From an uncultured Flaviramulus sp. (GTDB taxonomy: Bacteria; Bacteroidota; Bacteroidia; Flavobacteriales; Flavobacteriaceae), in assembly GCA_947495125.1 (NCBI GenBank), contig CANLXL010000010.1, positions 1 to 64,000 of the forward strand: 64,000 bases of DNA, written 5' to 3'. Under the pieces are notes generated by a model. That model saw only the letters and a list, made by a program, of their open reading frames with translations. It had not been told where the DNA came from and did not search any database. Below are positions 1-10,743 of the stretch, piece after piece; positions within the stretch are counted from its first letter, which is position 1; each line of letters begins with the position of its first letter. Made by a program: the position numbers and the translations under genes.

Positions 1-28
1 AAATTTAAGAATCACACCAATGGCATGA

Positions 29-181
29 TTAAGGCGTTTTAGCCAATCGCAATTTGTGCTCTTGCAAACTCAAAAATTGACCGTTGCCTTGATTGCCTGC
101 CAGAAATGCCAGGGCTTCAATCTCAATTCTTTGATATGAATTGGGATATTTTTTTGCTCTATAATGTAAGGTTAGGTGGGT
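29..181 (-). pseudogene. Possible C-terminal gene fragment, no start codon
   Basis: On the minus strand an open frame of about 50 codons runs from just after a stop at about 182-184 to a TAA at 29-31. It contains no ATG. Its translation is protein-like, with the stretches RIEIEALAFLAG and LSLQEHKLRLAKTP, unlike the usual translation of AT-rich intergenic DNA. I do not recognise the family. It looks like the tail of a gene whose front part has been lost, but it could be chance. A protein search of the translated fragment would settle it. Confidence 0.3.
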
Positions 182-238
182 TTAAAGACTAAGAAAAAAA
201 AATTTTCAGGTTCAATTAATTTGGTTAATTTAGTTTCT

Positions 239-739
239 ATGGATATAATCATTCAATCTACTTTGAAAACACTTCAAAAGTCAAAATCTTTATTAGCTAA
301 CTTAGATAACGAATCCTTATGCAACGCTACTTTGGCTCCATATTATTCGAGCATAGGAAGGCATATCAGGCACATTTTGGATTTTTACGATTGTATTTTT
401 AACTTAAATACTGAGGGTACTATTGATTTAACCGCCAGAAGCAGGAACAAAGATGTTGAATCTAATTGTTGTAATGCAGAAAACTACTTGGATACTATTA
501 TAAAAAAATTAAATACTGTAGACCTTAGTATGAATGATACCGTCAATGTAATTGATGACTTGGGTCTTGGTAAGACTGAAATTACGTATACTTTGGGCGC
601 ATTGTTTTCACAAGCCAATAGCCATACAATACATCATTATGCGATAATAAATTATATCCTTGAAGGCCTGAATATTCCTTTTGCCGATTCAGAATTTGGA
701 TATAATCCCACCACACCAAAGCAAAGCGTTTTTGATTAA
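239..739 (+). CDS. DinB-like superfamily protein
   Basis: This protein of about 166 residues has the look of the DinB/YfiT-like four-helix bundle family, which bind a metal through spaced histidines and are often thiol-dependent transferases or of unknown function. Visible are the pairs GRHIRHILDFYD near the N-terminus and a SHTIHHYAIINYIL segment near the C-terminus that could supply the metal ligands. I chose the ATG at 239 because the upstream GTG alternative at 176 adds a lysine-rich stretch that does not resemble the family. It is convergent with the DUF6095/murQ pair, whose last codon lies two bases away. The exact substrate is unknown. Confidence 0.6.
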   Translation: MDIIIQSTLKTLQKSKSLLANLDNESLCNATLAPYYSSIGRHIRHILDFYDCIFNLNTEGTIDLTARSRNKDVESNCCNAENYLDTIIKKLNTVDLSMNDTVNVIDDLGLGKTEITYTLGALFSQANSHTIHHYAIINYILEGLNIPFADSEFGYNPTTPKQSVFD

Positions 740-740
740 A

Positions 741-974
741 CTATTGTTTTTTAAACATGCTGTTTAGAATCGTATTTAGCCCTTTAAACGCAAAGTAAAG
801 TGCTAGAGCGCAAGCTAAGATGGCCAAAATTAATATAGGAATATATAGGGGTTTCTCTTTATTACTAAGTGCTATATGTAATAGTGTTGGACCTAAAAAC
901 ATACAGGTCAAAGAGCCCCCCATAATTTTTATGCCTTTAACCAGAATATTTCTATCCGTTTTATTGGTTTCCAC
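741..974 (-). CDS. DUF6095 family small membrane protein
   Basis: A protein of about 77 residues with two predicted membrane helices, one around GGSLTCMFLGPTLLHIAL and one around IPILILAILACALALYFAF. The start ETNKTDRNILVKGIK matches the flavobacterial DUF6095 family as I remember it. The GTG at 974 is the likely start: it puts the family's conserved beginning at residue 2 and lies inside the end of murQ, overlapping by 14 bases, which suggests translational coupling. An upstream ATG at 1010 would give a longer overlap. Function unknown; the association with murQ suggests an envelope role but does not prove it. Confidence 0.7.
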   Translation of the reverse strand: METNKTDRNILVKGIKIMGGSLTCMFLGPTLLHIALSNKEKPLYIPILILAILACALALYFAFKGLNTILNSMFKKQ

Positions 975-1782
975 TATGATAATTTTTAACAGCCAGTCGA
1001 ACACTACCATATTTATCTAGCAATGGCTTTGCATCTTCTTCTTCGATATTAAGTTCATTCATAACCATCCTTATCGCGCGATTAACAAGTTTATCATTAC
1101 TTAATTGCATATCCACCATTTTGTTCCCTTTTACATGTCCGCGTTGGATCATAGTCGTGGTAGTAATCATATTTAAGACAAGTTTTTGAGCAGTTCCAGC
1201 CTTCATTCTTGAACTTCCGGTAACAAATTCAGGGCCTACAACGACTTCGATAGGATATTTTGACACATTGGATAAAGGGCTATTCTTGTTACAGGTAATA
1301 CATCCGGTAATAATATTGTGACTGTTACAAGCTTTTAACGCCGAAATCACATAAGGCGTGGTACCAGAAGCCGCAATACCTACAACAACATCTTTATTAG
1401 AGACATTATGAGCTTCTAAATCTTTCCAGCCCTGGGTTGTTGAATCTTCAGCATGTTCTACAGATTTACGAATTGCAATATCTCCTCCAGCCATTATACC
1501 CACAACCAACTCGTGAGAAACACCATAGGTTGGGGGGCATTCAGAAGCGTCCAAAACACCTAATCTACCACTGGTACCTGCTCCTATATAAAAGAGTCTA
1601 CCTCCTGATTTTAGCTTGTTCGAAATTTGCTCTACCAGGTTTTCGATTTGTGGAAGCGCTTTTTCAACAGCCAGAGGTACCGTTTTGTCCTCATTATTTA
1701 TACTTTGAAGTAATTCTGAGATACTCATCTTCTCAAGATGATCATAGTTAGAATCTTGTTCTGTAGTTTTTTTGAAATTCAT
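961..1782 (-). CDS. murQ: N-acetylmuramic acid 6-phosphate etherase
   Basis: MurQ cleaves the lactyl ether of MurNAc 6-phosphate, giving GlcNAc 6-phosphate and D-lactate in cytoplasmic peptidoglycan recycling. The SIS sugar-isomerase domain spans most of the protein. The family signature GAGTSGRLGVLDASE followed by CPPTYG lies at about residues 67-87 and contains the catalytic glutamate, and a second conserved block is GSSRMKAGTAQKLVLNM. At 273 residues it is a little shorter than the E. coli enzyme, as is common in Bacteroidota. It overlaps the downstream DUF6095 gene. No kinase gene for MurNAc is adjacent. Confidence 0.95.
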   Translation of the reverse strand: MNFKKTTEQDSNYDHLEKMSISELLQSINNEDKTVPLAVEKALPQIENLVEQISNKLKSGGRLFYIGAGTSGRLGVLDASECPPTYGVSHELVVGIMAGGDIAIRKSVEHAEDSTTQGWKDLEAHNVSNKDVVVGIAASGTTPYVISALKACNSHNIITGCITCNKNSPLSNVSKYPIEVVVGPEFVTGSSRMKAGTAQKLVLNMITTTTMIQRGHVKGNKMVDMQLSNDKLVNRAIRMVMNELNIEEEDAKPLLDKYGSVRLAVKNYHSGNQ

Positions 1783-1905
1783 GTATCAAAAGTAAATATT
1801 TTTTTTTGTTTGCCTTAATGATTAACCTATTTGTTTTGTCAAACGTTTTTAGAATGAATACGCATCGTAAAGCATTAAACTTTTTCATCACTTAAGAAAT
1901 AATAA

Positions 1906-2721
1906 TTATTCTATAGTATAAGTGAAGATATCCATTTCTGAAACTCTAAAATAGCCAAGCGGATAGTTGTCAGGGTTTGTTTGGTTAACACAGTTTCCTC
2001 TTACGGAAGTAGGTTGCGTTTGGAAGGGATCGCCGGCTTCATCATCGGTTTGTTGAAGGAGAATGTTTATGAATTCGAAGGTGCGTTTTGAGATCCCCGA
2101 ATTCCTAATTAACAACACATCACCGCTACTAAGATTTTCGTCTGAATAAAACCCGAAAAATTCATTTCCATCTGTAAATTCGTCATCATAAACCTCAAGG
2201 CTAATGGTGTTTGGATCCGTAGTAATAAACTCGAATAAATAAAAATTTTGAACACCTTGCGGATCGATATAGTAAGCTTTTATTTCTATTTCATCTCCGG
2301 AAAAACCGCCATCATTCTTTTGTTCTACATAATTTATAGAAGGTACTGGAATTAATGACTCGGTAGCTGTATAGGTTTCATTATTATAGATGATAGTTAA
2401 AGTATATGCTTCATTTATAACGGGTATAAAGGTGTTGTTTTGATATAGTCCCGAATTATCTAGTTCAGAAAAATTAAATATATTGTTATTTGAATCGGTA
2501 ACTGTAACTATTGCTCCTGTGGCCGGGGGGATGTTATTATCAAAATAAGGAGCGGTGAGTGTTAATTGTATTTGTTGTATTTGCCCCGAAGTACCTTTGC
2601 GCCAATTTAAAGACGCATCAATGACTAACCTCGGTTCAGCAGTATTTAATTCAACCTCTATAACATCTTCGCAAGAATTAAATGAAAGACTTAGTATGCA
2701 TATGTAAAGTAGTTTTTTCAT
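1906..2721 (-). CDS. DUF4249 domain-containing lipoprotein
   Basis: A 271-residue outer-membrane-type lipoprotein. The signal peptide ends in a lipobox at LSFNSCED, so the mature protein would start with the lipidated cysteine at about residue 17. The beta-rich body, with the segment VELNTAEPRLVIDASLNW and a 'YTLTIIYNNETYTA' strand, fits the DUF4249 family, which typically accompanies a TonB-dependent receptor. Here the receptor gene is directly upstream with a four-base gap, so the two are co-transcribed and likely form a surface uptake pair for an unknown ligand. Confidence 0.85.
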   Translation of the reverse strand: MKKLLYICILSLSFNSCEDVIEVELNTAEPRLVIDASLNWRKGTSGQIQQIQLTLTAPYFDNNIPPATGAIVTVTDSNNNIFNFSELDNSGLYQNNTFIPVINEAYTLTIIYNNETYTATESLIPVPSINYVEQKNDGGFSGDEIEIKAYYIDPQGVQNFYLFEFITTDPNTISLEVYDDEFTDGNEFFGFYSDENLSSGDVLLIRNSGISKRTFEFINILLQQTDDEAGDPFQTQPTSVRGNCVNQTNPDNYPLGYFRVSEMDIFTYTIE

Positions 2722-2725
2722 AGCC

Positions 2726-5101
2726 TTAAAGTTTAAAATTATAAGATATTGATGGGACTATACCAAAAATGGCTAAACGTGTTGCTTCATTTCTCCCGGT
2801 TGTTTCATTTTGGCCAAAATTAATGGATGTTGCATTTTTACGGTTGTAAATATTATATATTCCAAAAACCCAGTGGTTCTGCAATTTCTTATTCTTTTTT
2901 CGTTTTGGTGTATAGGTAAGTGAAACATCCAATCTGTTATAGGTAGGTAACCTATCTTCATTTCTGCCACTATAGTTAGGAATGTTTAAGCCGTTATAAA
3001 TGTATTGTCCATTCGGGAAGGTAACTGGTTGCCCGGTTTGAAATAAAAAATTAACATTGTATTTCCATTTTGCATTTAGCTGGTAGCTTCCGGTAAAAGA
3101 AATGTCGTGTGTTTTATCAAAAGGTGTTTTATACCAGTTACCATTGTTTATACCCAATTCTGCTGGTGTTCTTCCTTTTGTTTGTTGTTCCGACCTCGAC
3201 CATGTATAGGCTAACCAACCTTTAAATCGACCTTCGTTTTTTCTTAAAAGGAACTCCAAACCATAGGCTCTGGCGCGTCCATTTAATATAGCTTGTTCTA
3301 TGGCATTGTTCGCAATTAAATCGGCTCCATCAATATAGTCGATTCTGTTTTCTATAGTTTTATAGAAGCCTTCAATTTCCAGAGCATATCGATCTTTATT
3401 AAAGTTGTTAAAATATCCTAAAGCAAATTGATCTAATAACTGCGGTTTCACGAATTTGCCACTTGGTGTCCATACATCCAACGGAGTAGGCGAACTTGTA
3501 TTGGATAATAAATGCAAATATTGACTCATTCTATTATAGCTTGTTTTTATAGAACTGTTTGAATTAAGTTGGTATGACAACGAAAATCTAGGTTCTATAT
3601 TCGCAAAACTGGCAATAACATCACTCCGCTGAAAGCTTTCGGTACCAATTGGTTCCGACTTTTCATAAATTTGAAAATCACTATTAAAACTTACAGGCTG
3701 ATTGTTATGATAAACATTAAGTTCCTCTTGTCCTAATCTCAAAAAAGAGCTAACCCTTAAACCATAAGACAGTGCCAATTTATCTGTAATCTTTTGTTCA
3801 ATGTCGAGATAAATCGCATTTTCGAATGCATACTTATCGATGAGTTTAAACGGGTTAATGCCTGACGATTCGACAGTAGGTTTTATGTCTCCGGGATTAA
3901 ACTTATAGTAAATACTGTTCAATCCATATTGAAGCTTTACTTTATCGCTTACATAATGTTTGAAATCGTATTTGAGGTTGAAATTCTGAATTCCGGACAC
4001 CCAGTCAAATTCAACAAAATTCAACTTTAAATCATAATAATAGTCGGAATATATAAAAGATAGGTTTGAAAATAGTTTATCTGAAAAGAGGTGATTCCAT
4101 CTAAAGTTTAGCACAGAATTTCCATAGGTATTTTCAAAAGTATCTTCAATTCTGAAGACATCACGGCCGAAGTATCCGGAAATATACACATTGTTTTTAT
4201 CATTTATTTTATAACTGAGTTTGGTATTTAAATCATAGAAATAAGCGACATTTTCAAGATCAAAAAGAGGAAAAAATAGATGAGCATAACTGGATCTTCC
4301 TCCAAAAAGAAAAGACCCTTTGTCTTTCTTTAATGGACCTTCCAACAGTAATCTGCTAGACACAATACCTAGCCCTCCATTCATATGAAATTCCTTGCTG
4401 TTGCCTTCTTTTTGATAAATATCTAATACTGAAGATACACGACCACCATATCGAGCGGGAATGCCACCTTTATACAGCCTAAGGTCCTTAATGGCATCGG
4501 GGTTAAAAACAGAAAAAAGACCAAATAAATGTGATGAGTTATAAATGGTTGCTTCATCGAGAAGAATTAAATTTTGATCGGCTGAACCACCTCTCACATT
4601 GAATCCGGATGCGCCTTCGCCAACACTCGTAACACCCGGTAATAGTGTAATGGCTTTAACAATATCGGCTTCACCAAGTACGACCGGAATCTCTTTAATA
4701 GTAGCGGACGTTAACTTGTTGATACTCATTTGAGGGTTCTTTATGCTAAGGTTCTCGATGTTTTCAGTAATAATTATTTCATCTAGTTCCTCCAAAGAAT
4801 CGGTTAAACTCATATTTTTAACAACATTTTCTTTGAGTTCGAGAGTCTCAACTTTTGTGGAGAAGCCTATATAACTAAATACTACAGAATATTTACCCTT
4901 TGGTAAGGTAATAGAATAGAACCCATATTCATTAGTGGTAGTCCCGGTTTGTAGCTCGGGGAATATGATGTTGACACCAATAAGCGTTTCATTACTTTTT
5001 TCTTCAGTAATGGTACCGCTTAAAGTAAACCTTTCCTGGGCGTTAATTGAGAGTGCGAAAAAATAAAATATTGAAAGAAACCATATTAATGGATTTTTCA
5101 T
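2726..5101 (-). CDS. TonB-dependent receptor with carboxypeptidase-like N-domain
   Basis: A 791-residue outer-membrane receptor. Residues 1-21 are a signal peptide, followed by a carboxypeptidase-regulatory-like beta domain (about 26-110; GTITEEKSNETLIGVNI), a plug domain (about 130-235) with the motif FNVRGGSADQNLILLDE, and a beta-barrel to the end with a terminal aromatic/hydrophobic strand. It lacks the SusC signature length of about 1000 residues, so it is more like the receptors paired with DUF4249 than a starch-type SusC. It is the first gene of a two-gene operon. The ligand cannot be read from the sequence. Confidence 0.9.
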   Translation of the reverse strand: MKNPLIWFLSIFYFFALSINAQERFTLSGTITEEKSNETLIGVNIIFPELQTGTTTNEYGFYSITLPKGKYSVVFSYIGFSTKVETLELKENVVKNMSLTDSLEELDEIIITENIENLSIKNPQMSINKLTSATIKEIPVVLGEADIVKAITLLPGVTSVGEGASGFNVRGGSADQNLILLDEATIYNSSHLFGLFSVFNPDAIKDLRLYKGGIPARYGGRVSSVLDIYQKEGNSKEFHMNGGLGIVSSRLLLEGPLKKDKGSFLFGGRSSYAHLFFPLFDLENVAYFYDLNTKLSYKINDKNNVYISGYFGRDVFRIEDTFENTYGNSVLNFRWNHLFSDKLFSNLSFIYSDYYYDLKLNFVEFDWVSGIQNFNLKYDFKHYVSDKVKLQYGLNSIYYKFNPGDIKPTVESSGINPFKLIDKYAFENAIYLDIEQKITDKLALSYGLRVSSFLRLGQEELNVYHNNQPVSFNSDFQIYEKSEPIGTESFQRSDVIASFANIEPRFSLSYQLNSNSSIKTSYNRMSQYLHLLSNTSSPTPLDVWTPSGKFVKPQLLDQFALGYFNNFNKDRYALEIEGFYKTIENRIDYIDGADLIANNAIEQAILNGRARAYGLEFLLRKNEGRFKGWLAYTWSRSEQQTKGRTPAELGINNGNWYKTPFDKTHDISFTGSYQLNAKWKYNVNFLFQTGQPVTFPNGQYIYNGLNIPNYSGRNEDRLPTYNRLDVSLTYTPKRKKNKKLQNHWVFGIYNIYNRKNATSINFGQNETTGRNEATRLAIFGIVPSISYNFKL

Positions 5102-5129
5102 GTAATAGCTTTTTTTATAAAAATATAAA

Positions 5130-5153
5130 AAAAGCTCCTAACAAGGAGCTTTT
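5130..5153 (-). terminator. Intrinsic terminator of icd
   Basis: Inverted repeat AGCTCCT (5133-5139) / AGGAGCT (5144-5150) with a four-base loop, extended by A and T tracts. It lies 24 bases past the icd stop on the minus strand and separates icd from the TonB receptor operon. Confidence 0.8.
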
Positions 5154-5176
5154 AAATAGGTCTTTATTTTTTTTAG

Positions 5177-7414
<2,238 letters not shown>

Positions 7415-7623
7415 TTATCATTATTGAAGTACGACTTGCGATATCATTTTCGCGATGCGAATATACAAAATTCAAACAGCAATTTAAAGGGTAAAATGTC
7501 TCATCTAAAGATTTACTAAGGTCTTAAAATATGATGCCCTATTTTATCGAATTCATAAAGGATTACCTAAAATTAAACGATAGTAATAGGATTAGAATTT
7601 AAAAGATGGAAAACATTTTCTTT

Positions 7624-7812
7624 TTAAAATTTAGGAAGGTTAAGGAAGTTGTTTTCGAGATTAATAATTAAGACCGGATTAGCGTTTAAATCACAGTTTT
7701 TAAAAATGCAGCTACGATACTTTTTTCTAGACAAGCGTTTATTTAAGTAATCTTGATTGGTATAGGTTTTATCGTTGATGAAAGGTTCGGCGATTTTGAA
7801 GTTTTTGAACAC
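7624..7812 (-). pseudogene. Truncated pentapeptide-repeat protein remnant
   Basis: A 62-residue frame whose first part, EPFINDKTYTNQDYLNK followed by YRSCIFKNCDL, looks like the N-terminus of small pentapeptide-repeat proteins of Flavobacteria, where a CxFxNCxF unit starts the right-handed helix. After one or two repeat units the sequence becomes non-repetitive and stops, so the remaining solenoid is missing. I read it as a remnant; a short functional protein is not excluded. Confidence 0.4.
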
Positions 7813-7829
7813 GCGTATTGTAAAATAAC

Positions 7830-7875
7830 AAAAGCCATATCACTGCAGAACTTAATCTCCTTTGATATGGCTTTT
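7830..7875 (-). terminator. Strong bidirectional hairpin
   Basis: A perfect 13-base-pair inverted repeat, AAAAGCCATATCA (7830-7842) with TGATATGGCTTTT (7863-7875), separated by 20 bases and flanked by A and T tracts. No plus-strand gene precedes it. On the minus strand it would end a transcript coming from the otherwise gene-less block at 7876-8330. Confidence 0.7.
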
Positions 7876-8326
7876 TAAAATAGCATGACGTGATCTAATT
7901 AGCATTGCTGCTAAATCGGGTTAATTTGCATTATCCCTTTTCAATTCAAGTACTACTATTTATAAGAAACATTTCGATGTGTAATTTTCAATATGCATTG
8001 ACCTATTACCAAAATGTTTCTGTTAATTGTTTTTCTTGATGCTACCGGACGCGCTCTTCGTTTTCACGTCAAGATTGTCCTAAGCATTGCTCGCATTACT
8101 ACATTCACTTTCGATCCTTGCAGCTTTTTTAAGCTTTCAACCTTACTAGTTGCCATCTACATTCGTATACGGGACTTTTTATGGTCTCATGGTTTCTTGC
8201 TCACACATGCATACACATGGTACAACAAAACCTCAAAAAACAATTATATAAAGAACGTTACTTTATTCAGAATATTAACTCAAATTCGCTTTTTACAACG
8301 AAACCAACCGATGTTGTTATTAATTT
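7830..8326 (-). ncRNA. Candidate structured RNA or decayed gene
   Basis: This gene-less block has a near-consensus promoter at its right end and a strong terminator at its left end, both for the minus strand. Its middle part (about 8030-8210) is visibly richer in G and C than the flanks and contains short complementary segments, such as AAACATTT with AAATGTTT and CTTGACG with CGTCAAG. The 109-codon plus-strand frame inside it has a composition I do not believe. I could not match it to tmRNA, RNase P RNA or 6S RNA. An eroded gene is the main alternative. Confidence 0.3.
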
Positions 8327-8332
8327 CTTCTG

Positions 8333-8363
8333 CTAATATATAATCAGAATTCGAAAAAACAAA
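8333..8363 (-). promoter_or_regulatory. Promoter-like TTTG-N19-TATATTAG
   Basis: On the minus strand TTTG (8363-8360) is followed after exactly 19 bases by TATATTAG (8340-8333). The Bacteroidota consensus is TTTG-N19-TAnnTTTG, so only one of the key positions deviates. It would start a transcript near 8326 running into the unexplained block. Confidence 0.4.
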
Positions 8364-8424
8364 TTTTTTAAGCCATTAGATATTAACCTGTTATAAACTA
8401 CAGTTATTAACTTTTGTTAATAAA

Positions 8425-8450
8425 AAAAGCCTTGATTTCTCAAGGCTTTT
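8425..8450 (-). terminator. Intrinsic terminator of rplS
   Basis: AAAAGCCTTGA (8425-8435) pairs perfectly with TCAAGGCTTTT (8440-8450) across a four-base loop. It lies 30 bases beyond the rplS stop on the minus strand. Confidence 0.85.
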
Positions 8451-8479
8451 AACAAACTGCATATGCAGAATAATGCTAT

Positions 8480-8830
8480 CTAATGTCTACGTTCTTTAAT
8501 TCTAGCTTTTTTACCAGTTAGACCTCTAAAGTAGTAGATACGTGCTCTGCGTACAGCACCACGTTTGTTGATTTCAATTTTTTGCAATGCCGGTAAATTA
8601 ATAGGGAAGATACGCTCTACACCAATTGATCCTGACATTTTTCTGATTGTAAAAGTTTCTGACGATCCAGACCCTCTTCTTTGTATTACAACACCTCTAA
8701 AAAACTGAGTACGGGTTTTGCTTCCCTCTTTAATTTCGTAATACACTGTAATTGTATCTCCAGCTGCAAACTCTGGAAAATCTTTTCTCGTTACAAATTC
8801 GTCTTGAACAAATTTTACTAAAGATTCCAT
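8480..8830 (-). CDS. rplS: 50S ribosomal protein L19
   Basis: A 116-residue L19, located at the 30S-50S interface of the ribosome. The typical blocks are visible: FAAGDTITVYYEIKEG, GVVIQRRGSGSSETFTIRK, and RRARIYYFRGLTGKKARIKE at the end. It follows trmD on the same strand, the usual gene order, but about 280 bases separate the two and rplS has its own promoter. Confidence 0.97.
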   Translation of the reverse strand: MESLVKFVQDEFVTRKDFPEFAAGDTITVYYEIKEGSKTRTQFFRGVVIQRRGSGSSETFTIRKMSGSIGVERIFPINLPALQKIEINKRGAVRRARIYYFRGLTGKKARIKERRH

Positions 8831-8905
8831 ATCTTTATATTTAATTGATAGTTAATTCAGAACAACATTCACGATTCTCGCCAGAGGTTAACCCGAAATT
8901 GGGTG

Positions 8906-8936
8906 CAAAGATAATTAATAATTAACAATGCACAAT
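8906..8936 (-). promoter_or_regulatory. Promoter of rplS
   Basis: On the minus strand ATTG (8936-8933), 19 bases, then TATCTTTG (8913-8906). This matches the Bacteroidota consensus TTTG-N19-TAnnTTTG except for one base in the upstream box, and predicts a start near 8899, a leader of about 70 bases. Confidence 0.65.
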
Positions 8937-9114
8937 TAATAGTTATGTTTTTTATAGTGTTTCTTTTCGTTCATTGCATACTAAATATCGTGGAGGATAT
9001 GATTATATAACGACGTGAGAATTTTAACGCTGAATTTACCAATTGCGGTGATGGTTCGCTCAAAACATGAGATTGTAAAGCGTAACTGATCACCTAATAC
9101 CTTTTTACGCGTTA

Positions 9115-9792
9115 TTATTCATCCAATAAATCCGGTCGCCGTTCTTTGGTTCTCAAATAAGCTTGTTCTTCACGCCATTTTTCAATCTCGGGAAAGTTTC
9201 CATTAAATAATAATTCCGGAACTTTCCAGCCTTTGTAGTCTCTTGGTTTTGTATAAATGGGGGGAGCTAACAGATTGTCTTGAAACGAATCGGTTAGAGC
9301 AGAAGTTTCATTACCCAATACACCGGGAATCAGTCGTATTATAGCATCGCAAAGCACTGCAGCTCCTAATTCACCACCCGATAAAACATAATCTCCAATA
9401 GATATTTCACGTGTTATAAAATGGTCGCGCACACGTTGATCTACACCTTTATAATGTCCGCAAAGGATAATAATATTTTCTTTTAATGATAATTGATTGG
9501 CAATGCCCTGCTTTAAAGTTTCGCCATCGGGTGTCATATAAATCACTTCATCATAATCACGTTCAGCTTTTAAGGCACTAATGCACTTATCTATAGGTTC
9601 AACCATCATAACCATACCGGCACCACCACCAAATTGAGTGTCATCAATGGACTTATAATTATCTGTAGTAAAATCACGTAAATTATGGAAATGAACTTCC
9701 ACCAAATCCGCTTCAATAGCGCGTTTTAAAATAGAAGCCTCGAATGGGCTTTTAAGTAATTCGGGTAAAACGGTGATAATATCTATGCGCAT
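9115..9792 (-). CDS. trmD: tRNA (guanine-37-N1)-methyltransferase
   Basis: TrmD methylates G37 of tRNAs that read CNN codons, using S-adenosylmethionine, and so prevents frameshifting. The 225-residue protein shows the SPOUT trefoil-knot features: [17 protein letters not shown] near residues 50-66, the [12 protein letters not shown] segment, and the knot motif [15 protein letters not shown] with the PGVLGN loop. It precedes rplS, as in most bacteria. Confidence 0.97.
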   Translation of the reverse strand: MRIDIITVLPELLKSPFEASILKRAIEADLVEVHFHNLRDFTTDNYKSIDDTQFGGGAGMVMMVEPIDKCISALKAERDYDEVIYMTPDGETLKQGIANQLSLKENIIILCGHYKGVDQRVRDHFITREISIGDYVLSGGELGAAVLCDAIIRLIPGVLGNETSALTDSFQDNLLAPPIYTKPRDYKGWKVPELLFNGNFPEIEKWREEQAYLRTKERRPDLLDE

Positions 9793-9811
9793 TGTTAATC
9801 TTTATGTGCCG

Positions 9812-9819
9812 CAAAGATA
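9812..9819 (-). promoter_or_regulatory. Likely -7 box of trmD
   Basis: TATCTTTG on the minus strand, 20 bases before the trmD start, followed by C, as in many Bacteroidota promoters. The -33 box is poor, so confidence is limited. Confidence 0.4.
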
Positions 9820-9927
9820 ATTCAAATGGTTGTTATTTTCAGAAGCGATTTATAGAAACCTTAAATATTTGGAGTTGCTATTTTCTGAAAAGAATTCAGT
9901 AACCGGAAAATGTCTGGTTGTCGCTAA

Positions 9928-10548
9928 CTAAACTCCTTTTTGCTTATTTATCTCGTCCTGCAACTGGCGTCTCACTTTCTGCTCGCGTTCTAATGCTGTT
10001 TTTCGATGTTCATCAAATTCTTCCTCAATTTCCGCAAGTGCATGCCTGGCGTCTCTTGTTATAGCATTACTATTATTAAATTTATAAATAAAGAATATGA
10101 GTAATGCCAACAAACCGGCAATTATAGACCACATTAACACATTGTAATTGGTTTTGCTCATTTGCATACCAAACAAGGCCATATTGTTTTTTTCAATATT
10201 GGTTTGATCTAAACTGCTTTGTGTATTACTAAGGTTAGATTTTAGACTAGTAATTTCTTTAGCCTGAGCATCGACGATAGCCTGTGTATCCGTAAGGTCT
10301 TTATGAACGGCTTTCAAAGAATCCAATGTACGTGCCTTAAGTTGTGTAAGCCAATGACGCTCAACATTTTTATACACTTTACCGTTACCTCTATAGGTAT
10401 AAGATTTTTGTATAACATACTCAAATTGCTCATCAATGGTACCTTCATTTCGCGAACGTTTATCTTTTTCAATTTTGACTTGCCCAACGGCAGAAAATGA
10501 AAGTATGGAGGCCAGAGTTAATAGTACTGCATGTTTTATTGCGTTCAT
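9928..10548 (-). CDS. Conserved membrane protein with coiled coil
   Basis: A 206-residue protein of unknown function. It has an N-terminal signal peptide ending near SFSAVGQ, a charged region, a heptad-like coiled coil at about residues 75-125 (LKAVHKDLTDTQ, LKSNLSNTQSSLDQ), one membrane helix near 138-156 (WSIIAGLLALLIFFIYK) and a highly charged cytoplasmic tail with EEEFDEHRKTALEREQKV. The topology suggests a periplasmic sensor or scaffold segment tethered to the inner membrane. It lies just upstream of trmD, 135 bases away; such genes are sometimes mislabelled as tRNA methyltransferases because of this position. Confidence 0.6.
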   Translation of the reverse strand: MNAIKHAVLLTLASILSFSAVGQVKIEKDKRSRNEGTIDEQFEYVIQKSYTYRGNGKVYKNVERHWLTQLKARTLDSLKAVHKDLTDTQAIVDAQAKEITSLKSNLSNTQSSLDQTNIEKNNMALFGMQMSKTNYNVLMWSIIAGLLALLIFFIYKFNNSNAITRDARHALAEIEEEFDEHRKTALEREQKVRRQLQDEINKQKGV

Positions 10549-10630
10549 CTAATGATTGGTTTTAAATGGTTGTCTTTGGTTTTACGAATTTATAAAATAT
10601 TGTTTACTAAAGGACTTATATTTAATAAAA

Positions 10631-10650
10631 AGCCTCACTTTAGTGAGGCT
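10631..10650 (-). terminator. Intrinsic terminator of the GAPDH gene
   Basis: AGCCTCACT (10631-10639) pairs with AGTGAGGCT (10642-10650). On the minus strand it is followed by a T tract, about 95 bases past the GAPDH stop. Confidence 0.75.
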
Positions 10651-10743
10651 AAATAATATACGCTTAAAAAAAAGATTTAGATTTTTGTCCAAAAATTAAA
10701 TTTTAAGAGCCTTTTTAAAGCATGCTAATTTAGTCGCGTTTTA

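Noticed and set aside
8014-8343. Plus-strand frame of 109 codons
   Set aside because: Its translation is an arbitrary mix rich in F, I and L with no family resemblance, no promoter on that strand, and it lies in a block that looks transcribed from the other strand.
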